DNA of 64,000 nt, taken from assembly GCA_019055375.1 (NCBI GenBank), contig JAHQIW010006927.1:352262-416261 (forward strand), read 5' to 3'. Made by a program: the position numbers and the translations under genes. Position 1 is the first letter of the stretch; every line of letters starts with the position of its first letter. Positions 43,346 to 55,300 of the stretch are shown piece after piece. The notes below the pieces were generated by a model that saw only the letters and a list, made by a program, of their open reading frames with translations, searched no databases and was not told the origin of the DNA. The DNA is from Parelaphostrongylus tenuis. Lineage: Eukaryota > Nematoda > Chromadorea > Rhabditida > Metastrongylidae.

Positions 43346-45169
43346 AGCAGTGGTTAGAGCGGTCGTACATTAACGATTGGACCGATAAAAATTAAATTCC
43401 TTGCCCCGGACTCATCAAGCTTTCCATCCCTTTGGGATTGACAAATCGATGCCACACTTGTCTGAGGGGATAACAGCATTGAAGCAAGCCAATATTCATT
43501 GTTTCAGCTTCAGATATGCGTGAAATAGCCGAAATCACAGCATGCCCCTCAGAAACTGATTAACACCTAGAGAGCTTTATTCTTTTTGATGCCACATCGC
43601 CACAGTGCATCGAGTGATAACAGGAAGGAGTGTAAGTGAACATAGGGCGACACGTGTGATATATGCCTAAACTTTACAAACTTCTGTCGAAGTCCGATTT
43701 CCGGCCGATGCCATCGACCAACGCCAAGCCATTAGTTCACCTTGGCATCATGTGAATACAGTGACGAAGACAAATGTCACATTGCGTTGTGTAAAAACAA
43801 TGACTAGGATAAATGAACCAGCAAGAGAACAAGACAGCTAGCTAGGTAGTGGGATGGGAGCATGTGATGAACAGTATCTTATGAAGGAGAAGGCGGTCAG
43901 AATATTGAGAATAAAAGGATTAGAACGGTGAATGTGGATAAATTTAACAGTGAGTAAATTTACCCACTTCTCAGTAGGCTTAACATCCACAACACTCTGC
44001 TTTTTTCAGGAGTGTTTAAGAAAAAAACATTCAAAGCGAGAATCTTCAGATTTTCAGGGCACTACAGCTCATTGAGGCACTCGTTTAATTCCGAATCTAG
44101 AGAATAGATTTCAACTGATATCTTTTAATTTTAAAATGCGCTCACAAAATCACATATACTTTCCACATAGAAGCCATTTCGATCCGGATTTATGCATCAC
44201 ACTTTTACAGAGGAAAACATCTACAAAGAAAACAACTAGGGATAAAACGAAAATGAGCACGGGTGTGCTCAAAATCAAGCCTAATAGCGTAATTTGTATG
44301 GGCCCACCAGCAACACATGTGCCGATTCGTCAGCTGTTTTATTTGAAATCAGTCAGAACAACATGAAATATACATAGACGAATACACAATGACGTTGAAA
44401 AATACAAAAGATTTTCTTACCACTAAAAGCTGTAGCATACTGTAAACTAGCGAGATCATAGTAAGTAAGGGTGGGTAATTTTGAACAAATTCATCAATCA
44501 CAAATCAGCAAAAGAGTAAAGAGGCAAATGGGAACGATAATGTAAAGCTCAAAGTGCAAGATTTACAATTAGTAGAGATCTGAATTACAACTCTAGTTTT
44601 TCAAAATACAAATATTTTTGGCTTAAAACTTCGACAGCCACGTAGACTAACTTCAGTGTATATGGCTTGAAGACAGAATCGTTTCAATTCTCGTCTCAAA
44701 TTTAATTCAAAGCACCAGCCAAGTCACAAAAGTGTTCACTAATTGGATTCAAACTTCATAATTTCAGTAGAACATTGCTAATAAGGTGCATCCTCTATGC
44801 ACTTCAAAGGTAAATTTGCGTTGTTCTTAATCCATGAAATGTTTTCTTTTCGCTAAGATTTACCGAAGGAGGAAGTAGCTTAACAAGTAGGATTTGATCC
44901 AGCAATATATGATGCTATTTCACAGCGTATCATTCATTTTTGCGGTTGCCCTGGTCGCTTTCTAGAACTTCAGTACCTCGAATATTTATCGCAGCTCAAA
45001 ATTTGACGTACCAATAGATGATGAGATGTGCTCTGACTGCAGGAAACTTTGTCGCTGCTTTCTTGCAAAAGGCTTCCAGGTATCTGCGGAGGAAGAGTGA
45101 GGTGTCTACATAAAGTGACTTGCATTTAGTACTCTCCTACAAAATTCGATTTTCCCGGTTTAAGAATTC

Positions 45170-46080
45170 TGTACGCAGACGGTTCAACGATACTCCACAA
45201 ACTCAGTTTAATTTCATACTAGGTCTAGTCGATCTCAACAGGACTGAGAGTACACCGAAGAAAGAATAGGTATGTGAGCAAGCAGGGTTTCGAAAAGGAC
45301 ACAGTGCGATAACCGCGTTCACACGATTACAAAACTCACTGATATCTCGAGAAGAAACTAATTTATTTCACTTTCATTATTCAGCCCTTTGATGGCTGAC
45401 CAATCACGCCATGGTTGGTCAATACGCTGTAACCAGTATTGCTTTAGTAACCTCTAAGCAATAAAAACTCGTGATGTATGGGTACAATGCTGAGATAGAA
45501 GTAAAACTTGGAAAGTGATGTGGATTCAAGCCCGTGATCACCTCTTTCAAAGACACACTAAGCTTTCTACTACACCAGTAAAGCCCTCGCTCTACTTTTT
45601 TCTTAGGCTTGTTTTAACCTATTCGTTGGCTGTCAACAATCACCTGTCCGGCTTTGACGTGGGGAGCACAAACTGGCATCAACCCAAGTTAAGTTAAAGA
45701 GATATTTGAATAGCAAATCTAGTACTTTTATTTATTACTTAGTTTCAAGCTTCGTCGATGTCCACGGCGTTTGTGAAAAGACTAGTCTCTGACTGATCTC
45801 ACAGAAATGATTCTCATGAAGAATGGACTAGTTTCACAAGTCGTATTCACTCTCAAAGAAATGCATATGTTTTTATCTCCACCTATATACACCCAGTTCG
45901 TGCATACATCCGAGTCCTCCAGCAATTGGATCCGAGGTCCTAGAATATCAAGCACTCAGCAGGGAGACCGCCTACCCAATGCTATAGCTTTCCACGGCAA
46001 CTGCTAAAGAGAGATATGACGCTCAGCGAGTCCTTAAAGAGAGTTTCGCTGCGATACTTTAGCACGAAATAAGGAAAAAT
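45170..46080 (+). mobile_element. Decayed RTE reverse transcriptase
   Basis: 45275-45350 reads CEQAGFRKGHSAITAFTRL (RTE consensus EQAGFRKG...). About 45805-45880 reads MKNGLVSQVVFTL, as in the RMNG-xxxx-FTLNG block. About 46003-46030 reads KERYDAQRV, as in EERYDAxRxPRA. The order agrees with an RTE ORF, but stops, frameshifts and internal deletions are frequent. Confidence 0.5.
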
Positions 46081-48609
46081 GAAAAATTACTGGCAGTTGC
46101 TTGAGCTACCTGACGATCATCGGGACGACAGTTGATGCCCTTCGCATTAAGAAAAGGACACAAATAAACATCACATTGTATAGAAAATATTTGCGGCTAG
46201 AACCAGAGAAAAAACTCGAAAACTATTTTTTGATTTGTCAAGTTTGAACTAGTGTTGATGATGACACCCAGTAGTCCAAGCACATTATAAAAATATTCGT
46301 AGAGGCATTTCCCTCAGTGTAAGCCACCTACTTTTGTTGCATTGGTTATATATACTTCCGCAACACTTCCGTAACACTTCCGTTTCGTATACAGCAGGAA
46401 TGTTTTTTTAGCGCCACCTGTTGGTTGCGTTTCTTTGTCTAACGTGAAAGCCAGTAGGATTATAGACTTCATGTAGGATTATAGAAAATATATTATCACT
46501 TTTCAGGTATACCTGGCCGTTTAACCTTTATTTACTGCCTTTTTTATGTCAGGGTATAGAGTGTTGGAATTCAAGCAATACTCACTACCTCATAGGGGCT
46601 TTAAAGCTGCGTTAATTTGCTCCAAATCTGAAGCTCAGTGTGGTTCTGAGTATTGCTTGCGTCGCAGTATTTCTGCGGTAATTCTTGAATGCACTATATG
46701 CTTTTTTGAGCAGCAACAGCCCCATCCTGTTCCAGTAGAAACTCTTGTTTTATAGCAGTGTGGGAAAACCTCTGCCTCCCTGTGAACCACTCCCTTTTCG
46801 ACATGTTTCTCATTTGAAAGCTTTCGTTCCTCTCTTAGAAAACTGAAATGTAGAGTGTATTTTATTAATTTGATGAATCACATTTTTGTTTTTTTTTTTG
46901 TCATTCTACATGCATATCAATTGACTTTCTTCATCTCCATATCATGGAAACCGCTTTCAATTCTTCAGTCACTCAACAACCTATATAGTTCGTAGTGTAG
47001 TAATAAAATTTCTATATTGTGGTTATGGAAGTATAGATCATTTTGCACATTTTTTTTCTAAAGTGCTCTACACAATGATGATTGCCTGCTCTTTCTAGCC
47101 TTAATCCAGTTACAAATTAGGAATGTCTTCATGAAGAGCTGTTCAGAAGCTATACATCAGAGAATATGTATTTCCCAGTTAAATTCTCACAAAGTAGGCA
47201 ATACGAATATGAAAGTAAATTCGAGAGTGTGTTTTTTTTTGCAAGAATTCAGTTCTACCACTGTTAAATACAGAATTTCACAAGGCAATGACGCTCTTTC
47301 CTACTGAGAATTACTTTGTAGAAGTCTCTTTCGTGGTATCTCATCTTATTATGGCAGGGAAATGCATCGAGAATCTAATCTTCACCATCTAAAACAAACA
47401 GTAAGATTATTGTGCTGTCGAAGGATTAGTGATACTAGAAGACCACATCAGGTAAAAGTCAAGCGAAAATGAGTGCATTCCATGCAATGCACTCCGTCTC
47501 CAAAGGGTTGAAGTCGCTAAAGATAGTCAGTGTGCTTTCCAGCTCATATAAATCAGTCAAGAGCCGTCTTGCATGAATAGGCACTACCGAGTGAGATTAG
47601 CTCGATTCGATTCGATGCGAGAGTGAAGATCCGTATCGTCAGAGCAAATGGCTATTGGCAACATATTTCAATCACTATGGCTCTGAAAAGCTAAAGGCGT
47701 CAAAACGTTAGATATGGTAAATTAATTGCTGTAACAACTCCGTGTCCACTCATCAGGGAAAATAACTTCTCGATTTCTCGGTCAGACCACCATCATTGAG
47801 TTAACAATCAGTCGAGTTGAGTGCTTACAAAACAGTTAGTTCCTGTGATAAGCCTTAGGAGGCTCACCACGTCTAGTAGAGCCAAGTAGAGCATCGAGCA
47901 GCTGAAGATATCACTCAGCGGCACGCTCTTTCTGAAAAGAGGTTTTCTTGATCCGTCTATCCAGCAAGATCGACCAGAGTCTGTGCTAACGTATATAATG
48001 GCGTTTAGTCCGTTCCCATAAATATAGTACGCTCCAGTGTCGGAACTAACCTCAGCGTTTGGACATTTGAGGTACCCGACTTTCTTTCTCTTTTGCCTAC
48101 TCAGTTATATCACTATGCCTACTAATTTTACAATCTGAGAACGAACTGAAAGTGATAGCATTTTCTTAAGTCTTCCAAAGGTCTGGTATAACACCTCAAG
48201 TGCGAGCGTATTCGCATTCGAGGTGCCTCAAACCTCTGAAATACTTAAGAAAAATTTGCCAGATTATATTGGAATTCTAAGCGAGGTCTCAGATTAGCCC
48301 ATTGAAAATGCCATTATTTATTCATGCTGTTCAAATTGGCCTGTTTTGCTTTGAAACAAGCCGTAGCAACTTAGAGAATGATGGCTTGATGGTCGACTTT
48401 GCAGATTGCAGTGCATGTGGCTGTTGTCTTCGAAGCGCAGATAGGTCAAGTGCTTGATGGTTTTCTGTTCCTTATTTTTCACTTCAGAGTTCCCCAAACG
48501 GAAAACATAGCGCATACAAATTCAAACTGCTTTTTGTATCTGTTTTATTTGATTATTTTGCGTAACGCATCATCACATTCATAACGCGGGTTCCAGTAGT
48601 TTACTAATA
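46081..48609. other. No gene seen
   Basis: AT-rich sequence. A small fold-back lies at 46559-46725, where 'caagcaatactca' and 'tgagtattgcttg' are perfect inverted 13-mers. The open frame over it is not conserved to my knowledge. Confidence 0.4.
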
Positions 48610-48745
48610 ATTTACTATGTTGGAAAGAAAGTTTCCATCGTTTGATAGAACAATCAAAATTCATGCATGTATTCAGAGAATAGACAGCGACTACTATTCT
48701 TGAAAATACAGGCCATCACTATCCACCACTTTCTGAAAGGTCTTC
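48610..48745. mobile_element. Mariner terminal fragment
   Basis: Starts 'atgttggaaagaaagtttcc' and runs parallel to 839-960 of the mariner copy at the left end (gata.aacaatcaaaatt.atgcat, attcagagaa, ctattcttgaaaata). The second terminal repeat was not found. Confidence 0.6.
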
Positions 48746-48840
48746 AAACACTGCGTGCATTGTCTCTCTAATGGTTAAGAATTACGCCTTCTACATAAAA
48801 GTCGTAGAGTTGGTGACTAAGTCAAATCTTGTAATTTCAG

Positions 48841-48977
48841 AGATAGCCGATCTAATGCGAATTGAGAAGATTGAGGCCGAACCAACACCATGCTTTCTAA
48901 GTAACTACATCCCTAACCAATCCGCTTTCCCCGCTCCTTTGCCTTTTATGGCGCGAAATTCGATTCGTGAAACATGA
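48841..48977 (+). CDS. Possible terminal exon of an unknown + strand gene
   Basis: A good acceptor (GTAATTTCAG ending 48840) opens 45 codons: IADLMRIEKIEAEPTPCFLS then NYIPNQSAFPAPLPFMARNS, stopping at TGA 48975-48977. The acidic/proline-rich composition looks coding. The frame also runs back to an ATG at 48771 (total 68 codons), so a single-exon small ORF is possible. No upstream exon was found and I do not recognise it. Chance is a real alternative. Confidence 0.3.
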
Positions 48978-49994
48978 TTATCGTTTTGCCCGTGTAGGCA
49001 AGCAATATTTTTCTCGAGACGATTATGTTTCAGAGAGAAAAGATTCTTCTCAAAACCCTCGGTTTGGTAAGCTTGAGTGTTGGCTCTGACTTATATTAGG
49101 CAGAGCATAAACGTATTCTCAAATGTAGTGAAAATTAGCTGTAATATAACTCTTCAGAAAGCGATGAACTTCGAGAATGTTTCTTCACCGGACATATCAG
49201 TTGACGGTCGTTTTGAGAGAAAGTGAACTAATCCACATGTGAAAATTTCGTCTAAGATATTTTCAGTATTTTCTCAATTTCCATACTTCTTGAGTCAGCT
49301 CGTCGTAGCCGCGTTGGCTTTTGACACATCAGCGACATTGTGACCTCTACGGAGGTTATCAAAGGGACAATATTATCTTTAAAAGGAAGGGTAATATAGA
49401 CGTCATCCCATAAGCACGCCACGGGAATTAGACCTTATCACAAGTATGGAGTAAAATAGTTCACGAGTGCAAACTATTACCTAGAGTTGTTTCAAAGCTA
49501 CCGACGATGCAGTGAATCACCTTACCAGGAAGAACGGATTATCGCTTAACATCAACATTTCTTTCGTCTTTTCACAATTCAATAGCCTACTGGGACATTC
49601 TCAAAATTTCTTAGCTTCAATGCAATAACTGTGGCAAAACCCATTCTCGTGTTCAAAAAAACTGTATTCTAAAAGGTACTAATTATGAATAGTGGATGAT
49701 CTTGAGGTGAAACGGCATATAATGAACACTACGAAACTGAGGTTCCATCCCGTTGTAGTTTCTTTTCTGTCAATAAGACAAAACAAGGCGGTCCAGCTAG
49801 TTGTGCAAGACTTAGGACTGGATACATGAACAAATCATTCTAGAAACTACTTTATTTTTTTCAGAACTCTAGAGAGAACACTTGTGCTCTCAGATGACAT
49901 CACATTCTTCTCCTTCCATTAGTTTACACGGAAACCCATACCGTCGCGCTCCTGGAAATCAAATTCTAAAAGTTTGACGTAGAAATAAGTAACA
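48978..49994. other. No gene seen
   Basis: Between the candidate + exon and the 3' end of the candidate minus gene. No exon, no clear repeat. Confidence 0.4.
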
Positions 49995-50955
49995 TCAAAC
50001 AATCATGAATCGTAAATAAAACGCCAAATCCTGTAATTCTGGTGATGCTGTCTTCTTCGCACAATCCTTTATGCTTATAGCTTGGCGTTCGCGATCCCAC
50101 ATCATCAGCTGATCGTTAAAGAATTGTACAATCTCGAGCCAGAAAACCATAGGTAGTGCCGAAAACGTTTTGCTCCCGTGTCTCCTTTCTTTTTCGTACT
50201 ACATAAGAAAATGGCTACGCTAATACTAGTAAGGAACTAGTTTATAATAAAACTTAGACGTCGAGTGATCTAATACCTATCCATTGCACCGTACTTATAA
50301 ATAAGACAGTATTCAGAAAGGCTCACGTTATCACTATCACGAAAAGGTGAAAGATAGAGATAAAGGCACAGCAACCACATTCAAACACTAACAGAAAATC
50401 TACCAAGACATCTCATCTGCTGAGTAGTACGCATAACCAGACTCCAAGCGATAGTTGAACCAGCGTTTCATCCATGTCGGGTAAGCGTGCTACCACTACA
50501 CCACCGAAGCCAACTCTCTGCCACCACTCTTTCTTCAATATATCGTCATCGAAGCTGTCAACAAGCAAGCTAGTACTGGTGAAAGTCACTTCGTAGCGGA
50601 ACGAGCACATGACAAGGACAAGGATCAAATGTGCAACACAACTTAGAGCTATCCACTATTTATTTAGAACGAAATAAAACTCATGCTAAAGTAATAACTG
50701 GGTGAAGCAGTACAACACAAAATAGAGAGAGAGTTACGTCCTGAATCACCAGTTTGCATAGAAAGAGATGGAATGACACTGCTTCAGGAAGTTTTAACAT
50801 GAATAATCTTACCCTGAAAATATATAATTTACCAGAAATTGCAACAATTGCACACATGTTACGAAATGAACCGTGCTTATAGCCTCTTCTTCGGCATGAA
50901 AGTGATCTACGAGTGCTATACAACACAACACAACGTAAAACAATTTCCAAGTCAT
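49995..50955 (-). CDS. Candidate small secreted protein, two exons
   Basis: Exon 1, 50863-50955, reads MTWKLFYVVLCCIALVDHFH then AEEEAISTVHF: a basic-poor start, hydrophobic core and an Ala before EEE, so a signal peptide with cleavage near residue 21. Donor GTAACA. Exon 2, 49995-50198, has a strong acceptor (TTTTCTTATGTAG) and 67 codons (YEKERRHGSKTFSALPMVFW; LEIVQFFNDQLMMWDRERQ; AISIKDCAKKTASPELQDL) to TGA 49995-49997. Both join in phase 0, giving 98 residues. An upstream in-frame ATG at 51033-51031 would add 26 residues and bury the signal. A TTTTCAG acceptor at 51039-51045 could be a trans-splice site. No family recognised. A SINE lies in the intron. One further 3' mini-exon (ERDGMGFRVN, stop) is possible if a donor is used before the TGA. 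Confidence 0.45.
50430..50535 (-). repeat. tRNA-derived SINE family A copy
   Basis: Minus-strand head with A-box-like GGTGTAGTGGTAGCACG and B-box-like GGTTCAACTA; the neighbouring 'tgccaccactctttcttcaa' also occurs after the 16.0-kb copy. Confidence 0.55.
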
Positions 50956-51204
50956 ATTGGAATGCAGACAGAACAAAAACTCAAATTCTTGACGCCTGGG
51001 GCGATCACCATTCGAAAATTGAGGATACCACATCGTTTCTGAAAACATTAGCCTATTAGCAGTAGCACAACACATCACAACATGCATAGCAACATGCAGA
51101 GTCGATATGGAGAATATGTAATCGACAAAAATTCTTTATATCTTTCGTCTCGAGTGTTTTCTTAAGACCACAGCTCAAATTTCAATATGCTTGATAACCA
51201 TTTT

Positions 51205-51297
51205 TTGAGCCATGCATGTCATGTGGTCTGTTAAAATGGCCCTCTTCGATAGACCACTGACATGCGTGGCTAAAAAATGATTATCAGGCATATAAAA
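51205..51297. repeat. Fold-back repeat family E, compact palindrome
   Basis: Left arm 'tttgagccatgcatgtcatgtgg', right arm 'ccactgacatgcgtggctaaa', with outer 'gcttgataaccat' / 'atgattatcaggc'. Centre about 20 bases. Confidence 0.6.
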
Positions 51298-51299
51298 AT

Positions 51300-51955
51300 T
51301 CTTTACTTCACCGCTTTTTTAGCAGTGATATGATGTTACAACTACACATTCAATAATGTTGTTATTTGCAAAAATTTGGAACTTGGCCGGGAGTGGAACC
51401 CGCGTCGCACCCACTCCGCTCTCGGCAAGAGGAGAAGAAGAAGAAGAAAAGGAACGAGGAGGAAGAGGGAGTGAAGGAAGAGAAGGGGAGGGAGATGGAG
51501 GGAAGGGAAGAGGGCGGATAATAATATATTCACGACATCATATCACTGCTGAAAAAGCGATTGAATAAAGAATTTTTGCCTATTACATATATCCACCAGC
51601 TGTCAGCTTAACCCCTTGACTGCCGCGTTGATATCACGGGCGGCAGATGGTGATCGCTAGGTGAACAAGGAGCACTGAAGCGAAGTGCCTGCCACTCTCA
51701 GCGTGCCGCGCCGCAGACCGTGGTCTCCTTTTGGACCACGCGGTAGTAAAAGAACTACCCTGGTTCAGTGCCGATACGAGCCCATCTGAGATCGATACCT
51801 TGTATCGCAAAGAGAGCGATGGGAGGACAGGAGCCATGGTAATGCAGTGATTAGAACGCGGCCCCGAATAAGGTAAGACGCGGGTTAAACTCTCGCGCAA
51901 GGTTCAAAATTTTGCACACGCTCAACATTATTGGATATATAATATAAAGAATAAT
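51300..51955. repeat. Inverted SINE pair with purine tract between
   Basis: A minus copy (3' hairpin 51313-51330, tail 'ttcaataatgttg', head near 51385-51425 with B-box GGTTCCACTCC) and a plus copy (head 51836-51905 with gggttaaactc, tail 'caacattattggata'). Between them is a purine-rich tract 51427-51520 (gaagaagaagaagaaaagga, ggagggagatgg) and a GC-rich stretch 51620-51800. A second hairpin end (catcatatcactgctgaaaa, 51536-51556) is the inverted form of the one at 51313. Confidence 0.55.
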
Positions 51956-52208
51956 TGAGCGAAATTATGTTTATTTCCATTCTCACAAACATGTACGCAA
52001 AAGTAGTGTGGTATTTTTACAAGCATAAAATGCATAACGACTACAGCAGACAGATTTCAGCTTTCACCGATCAGATCATGGCTAGACCGAAGCAGATCAC
52101 TCCAGAGCAGACGTACAGAAGATAAAAGAGGTACTAAGCAAGGAGACAAAATGCGACTTCGAAAACGGAATGACATAATACAAATAAATAGGAAATACAT
52201 TGAAAACC

Positions 52209-52348
52209 CTACTGTTTTCCTCCGCTATTTGAGGACTGAAACACGGATGAAGATGCCATCAAATTCTGTATATACTGTCCCAAAACTTGGTTCTCAGAAC
52301 GTAGTTTCAGACTTTCTTCCTTCACAGCGTCCACACGTTGGCTCAAAT
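52209..52348 (-). CDS. unc-69: unc-69 exon 3
   Basis: Completes the coiled coil ([30 protein letters not shown]) and ends [14 protein letters not shown] and TAG. A minus-strand AATAAA (TTTATT at 51970-51975) about 235 bases on could be its poly(A) signal. Confidence 0.95.
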
Positions 52349-55300
52349 CTGAAATATGATCTTGTTCTTTGTACCATCAGCAGGTCGGACATAGCACTGC
52401 TGTAATCATCTCGTTACTGAAAGGTGCAAAATGGACCATGGACCATGCCTGTTGAGTTCATTAGAACCATTCTTACTTGTCACTTCATTTGACCCATAAA
52501 ACTGGTTTTGACACAACCAAAGTTACATGTGAGATATCGAAAACCTTTGTGAAGAATAAATACGAGGAAACGAGTCAAAAGGAAGAACTACTAAGATCCT
52601 TAGAGACTCACTCGAAACAGTATAACCTAGTAACATATTTCGAGCTTTTCGTGAGGTCTGTTATGGCACTTGTACAATGCAGAATATGTGCTTCGGCCTT
52701 ACAGCCTCACCAGTTGGAAGATGTCATTCGGTTCAGCCAATCCCTTGCAGGGAGGTCCACGCGTATAGTGGACGCTCAAAACAATAGCGAGGTCTCGACA
52801 GTGATCACAGTCGAGCGGTTATGGTCGATAGAATAGATCATGACAGCACTACACGTACAGGAGTCCCTCTGCAAGGGATCGGCTGAAGTGAAAGGTGCCG
52901 TACTACTGATGAGTTTGGAAAGGCGAAACAGGTCTGCTTAGTACTTTATAGGTGCCGTACGAGAACTCAAAAAGCCTCAAACGTGCTATCATATTGCATG
53001 ATAAGTTTTACAGTCACAAGCAAATGACTCTAAAACACTGCACGGCGAATGTCTTTTCACCTTACGGCAGTGTAAGTTGTTTGTCGTGGATTTCTTTAAT
53101 ATGTGAGGGGTCTCCCGTCTGAGGAATTGACTGAAGCGAAAGGCACTGTACAACTGGCGACACTGTAAGGCTGAAACACGTGACTTGCACTATATAAGTG
53201 CCATTACAGATCTCACGAAAGGCTCTAAATATTTCACCAGGATGAATTCCGGGTACTTGGAGGTTAGGGGGCGACAGATTTTTAAGCCGATCTCGTTCAC
53301 TGAACAGGAAATTTTCATAGGAGTGCTAATAACCATTAGAAAGCTTAAATCTCTGACTAAAACTCTGCGCTACTGACCATGAGATTTTGCTCACACTCAC
53401 CCTTCGCCTTGATTTTCATGACACGTATAAAACGCTGAAAGCACCAAAAGCATATCAGCTTGTAGATAATTTCCCGTACTATCAGAATCTTCGTTTTTAT
53501 CTGACGTTTCTATCGATAGGGCGAAAAAATCCCTAAATGAATAACAACACTTCAGAAGTGATTGATTGCCACGTCCCCCAGCTCCGTGAGTTGGCCGGGA
53601 AACAAAGTCACCAGAAAGGTTCATAGCTGAGTAAAATGTGAAGGGAAGCCACAAAAACGACGTGTTAGTAAGGTTATCGCCTGATCTACCGCGTAGCTCG
53701 ACACTGCTCTACACACTATGCGATGAAACGGAGGCAACTATTGTTATTTTGGTGAGAATTTTTTACCGCGTCGACAGAAACTCTAGATAGAAACGAATGA
53801 TTCTGATATTACGCAAAATTCTCTCCACGCTGATATGCTTTTCATGCTTCCAGCGATCTATACTCGTGGTAAAAATGAAGGCCAAGGCGAGTGAGAAACA
53901 AAATTTTATTTTGAATGCTACATCGTTATAAAAGGGTGCTTTAAAAAACCGGAAACCTAGAGTTGTAGCCAGAGATTTGAGCTTTCTGACTACTAACCTA
54001 TGAAAACTCCCTGTCCAGCAAACGAGATCGGCTCAAAAATTTGTCGCCCCTAACATATGAGGACCAAGTTCTATTTTTTACAACTTTACAAGAACCGTTC
54101 AAGAGAAACCAAAAAACATAACTATACTGTGAAAACCGAAGAATTCGAACGCCTTTACCTCATTAGATGAGGATTACTACCTACAGAAAAACACTCCCCG
54201 AATAAACACAATTAATTTGGTAGTCTGTATTCGTCACAATTCGTATTTTCCATCAAAAGTGTGGAACTCTTAAAACGGATAGGAAAGTTCTTCAAAACCA
54301 ACGACAGTAGTGTTCTAATGTGCTGGTGAGGAGCAAATCAGCACTGACACTTTACTTGAGAAGCCTAGTAATAAAAGATAGACGAATTACACGAATTGAC
54401 CAGTTGCTCATAACAATTTTGGCACACTGGAAAAAAGAAACCATTTCATGAATCTACGATTAGGAATATGTAAAATGACGCTCATCCGTTTCCAAACCAT
54501 TTTTAACCTAGGCTCACTTCGTTTTCTACTTCATTATCCGCCTCTTCACTATGCGGATGCCAGTGCTTTTAGCATTCAGACCTTTTTTCGTCTTCTTCTT
54601 GAACGTCCTAGAATACTGATTGAGTACGTCTCCTTACAACTTCGAGGATAGCCTAGCTGTGGCGCTCCATAGCGCATCCGTTGTTAACTGCTGGAGAGTT
54701 TTAGGGGTAGGGTTCAGCTCACACGCACGGCGACGGACAACTACTCGCTCATGCCCCCCCCCCCCTTCTTGGACTCAAACTTGTCATAATGTAGCCCTTA
54801 GGTGATTCTAAGCTATTTTCTCTTCAGAATATGACACCCAAAGCTGGTTTTCGACAAGATAATATCTCTACAAAAGACTCACTTAAGGAGTTGAAATTTT
54901 CAGTTTTATGGAGGAAACTTTTTGTTAGTGAACTAGATATGTACAAGATCTTTTGTTCAGTTTCGCATACAAAGACTCAAAACCTGAAGAAAAGCTGGAG
55001 ACGAAGTTCGAACTGATGAAGTTTGCTTGACTTCTTGACTAGCGCGTGGTCTGGAAACGTGCCACGGTTTGCGGCGCCGTACGCCGCGTGCGACAGAGTG
55101 GTACCGGCGCGCGCTGCAGTGGATATGAGGGAGTTCATTAGGTCGTGAGGAGACACCATGATCATTAGTTGGTGGGGTGAACGAAATAGACATTAAACTG
55201 GGTAACATCATAGTGTTATGTTGAACAAAATCTCCAGCGACTTCAAAATATGAGCTTCTTCAAAAGAAATAAGAAGATAGGTTCCATCAGGCTCGGAAAA

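Larger units (their letters stand above)
34795..45169. other. Gene-poor, repeat-rich intergenic region
   Basis: About 10 kb upstream of the PPEF start with no exon chain I can support. It contains family F copies (35820-36240, 40985-41375, 42480-42600, 43232-43345), a fold-back repeat (40085-40232) and a piece of another repeat at about 37250-37345. The rest is AT-rich unique-looking sequence that presumably includes the PPEF promoter. Confidence 0.5.

Noticed and set aside
52477..52836. 119-codon + strand frame
   Set aside because: Part of it (atttcgagctt, gcggccttacag) recurs near 61.7 kb, so it overlaps a repeat. No splice acceptor, and it is on the opposite strand to the adjacent unc-69 exon.
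54957..55211. Minus-strand frames over a GC-rich stretch inside unc-69 intron 2
   Set aside because: The GC-rich core (gcgccgcaaaccgtgg, gaccacgcgctagt) is similar to 51700-51760, so it is probably a repeat; no splice phase fits unc-69.
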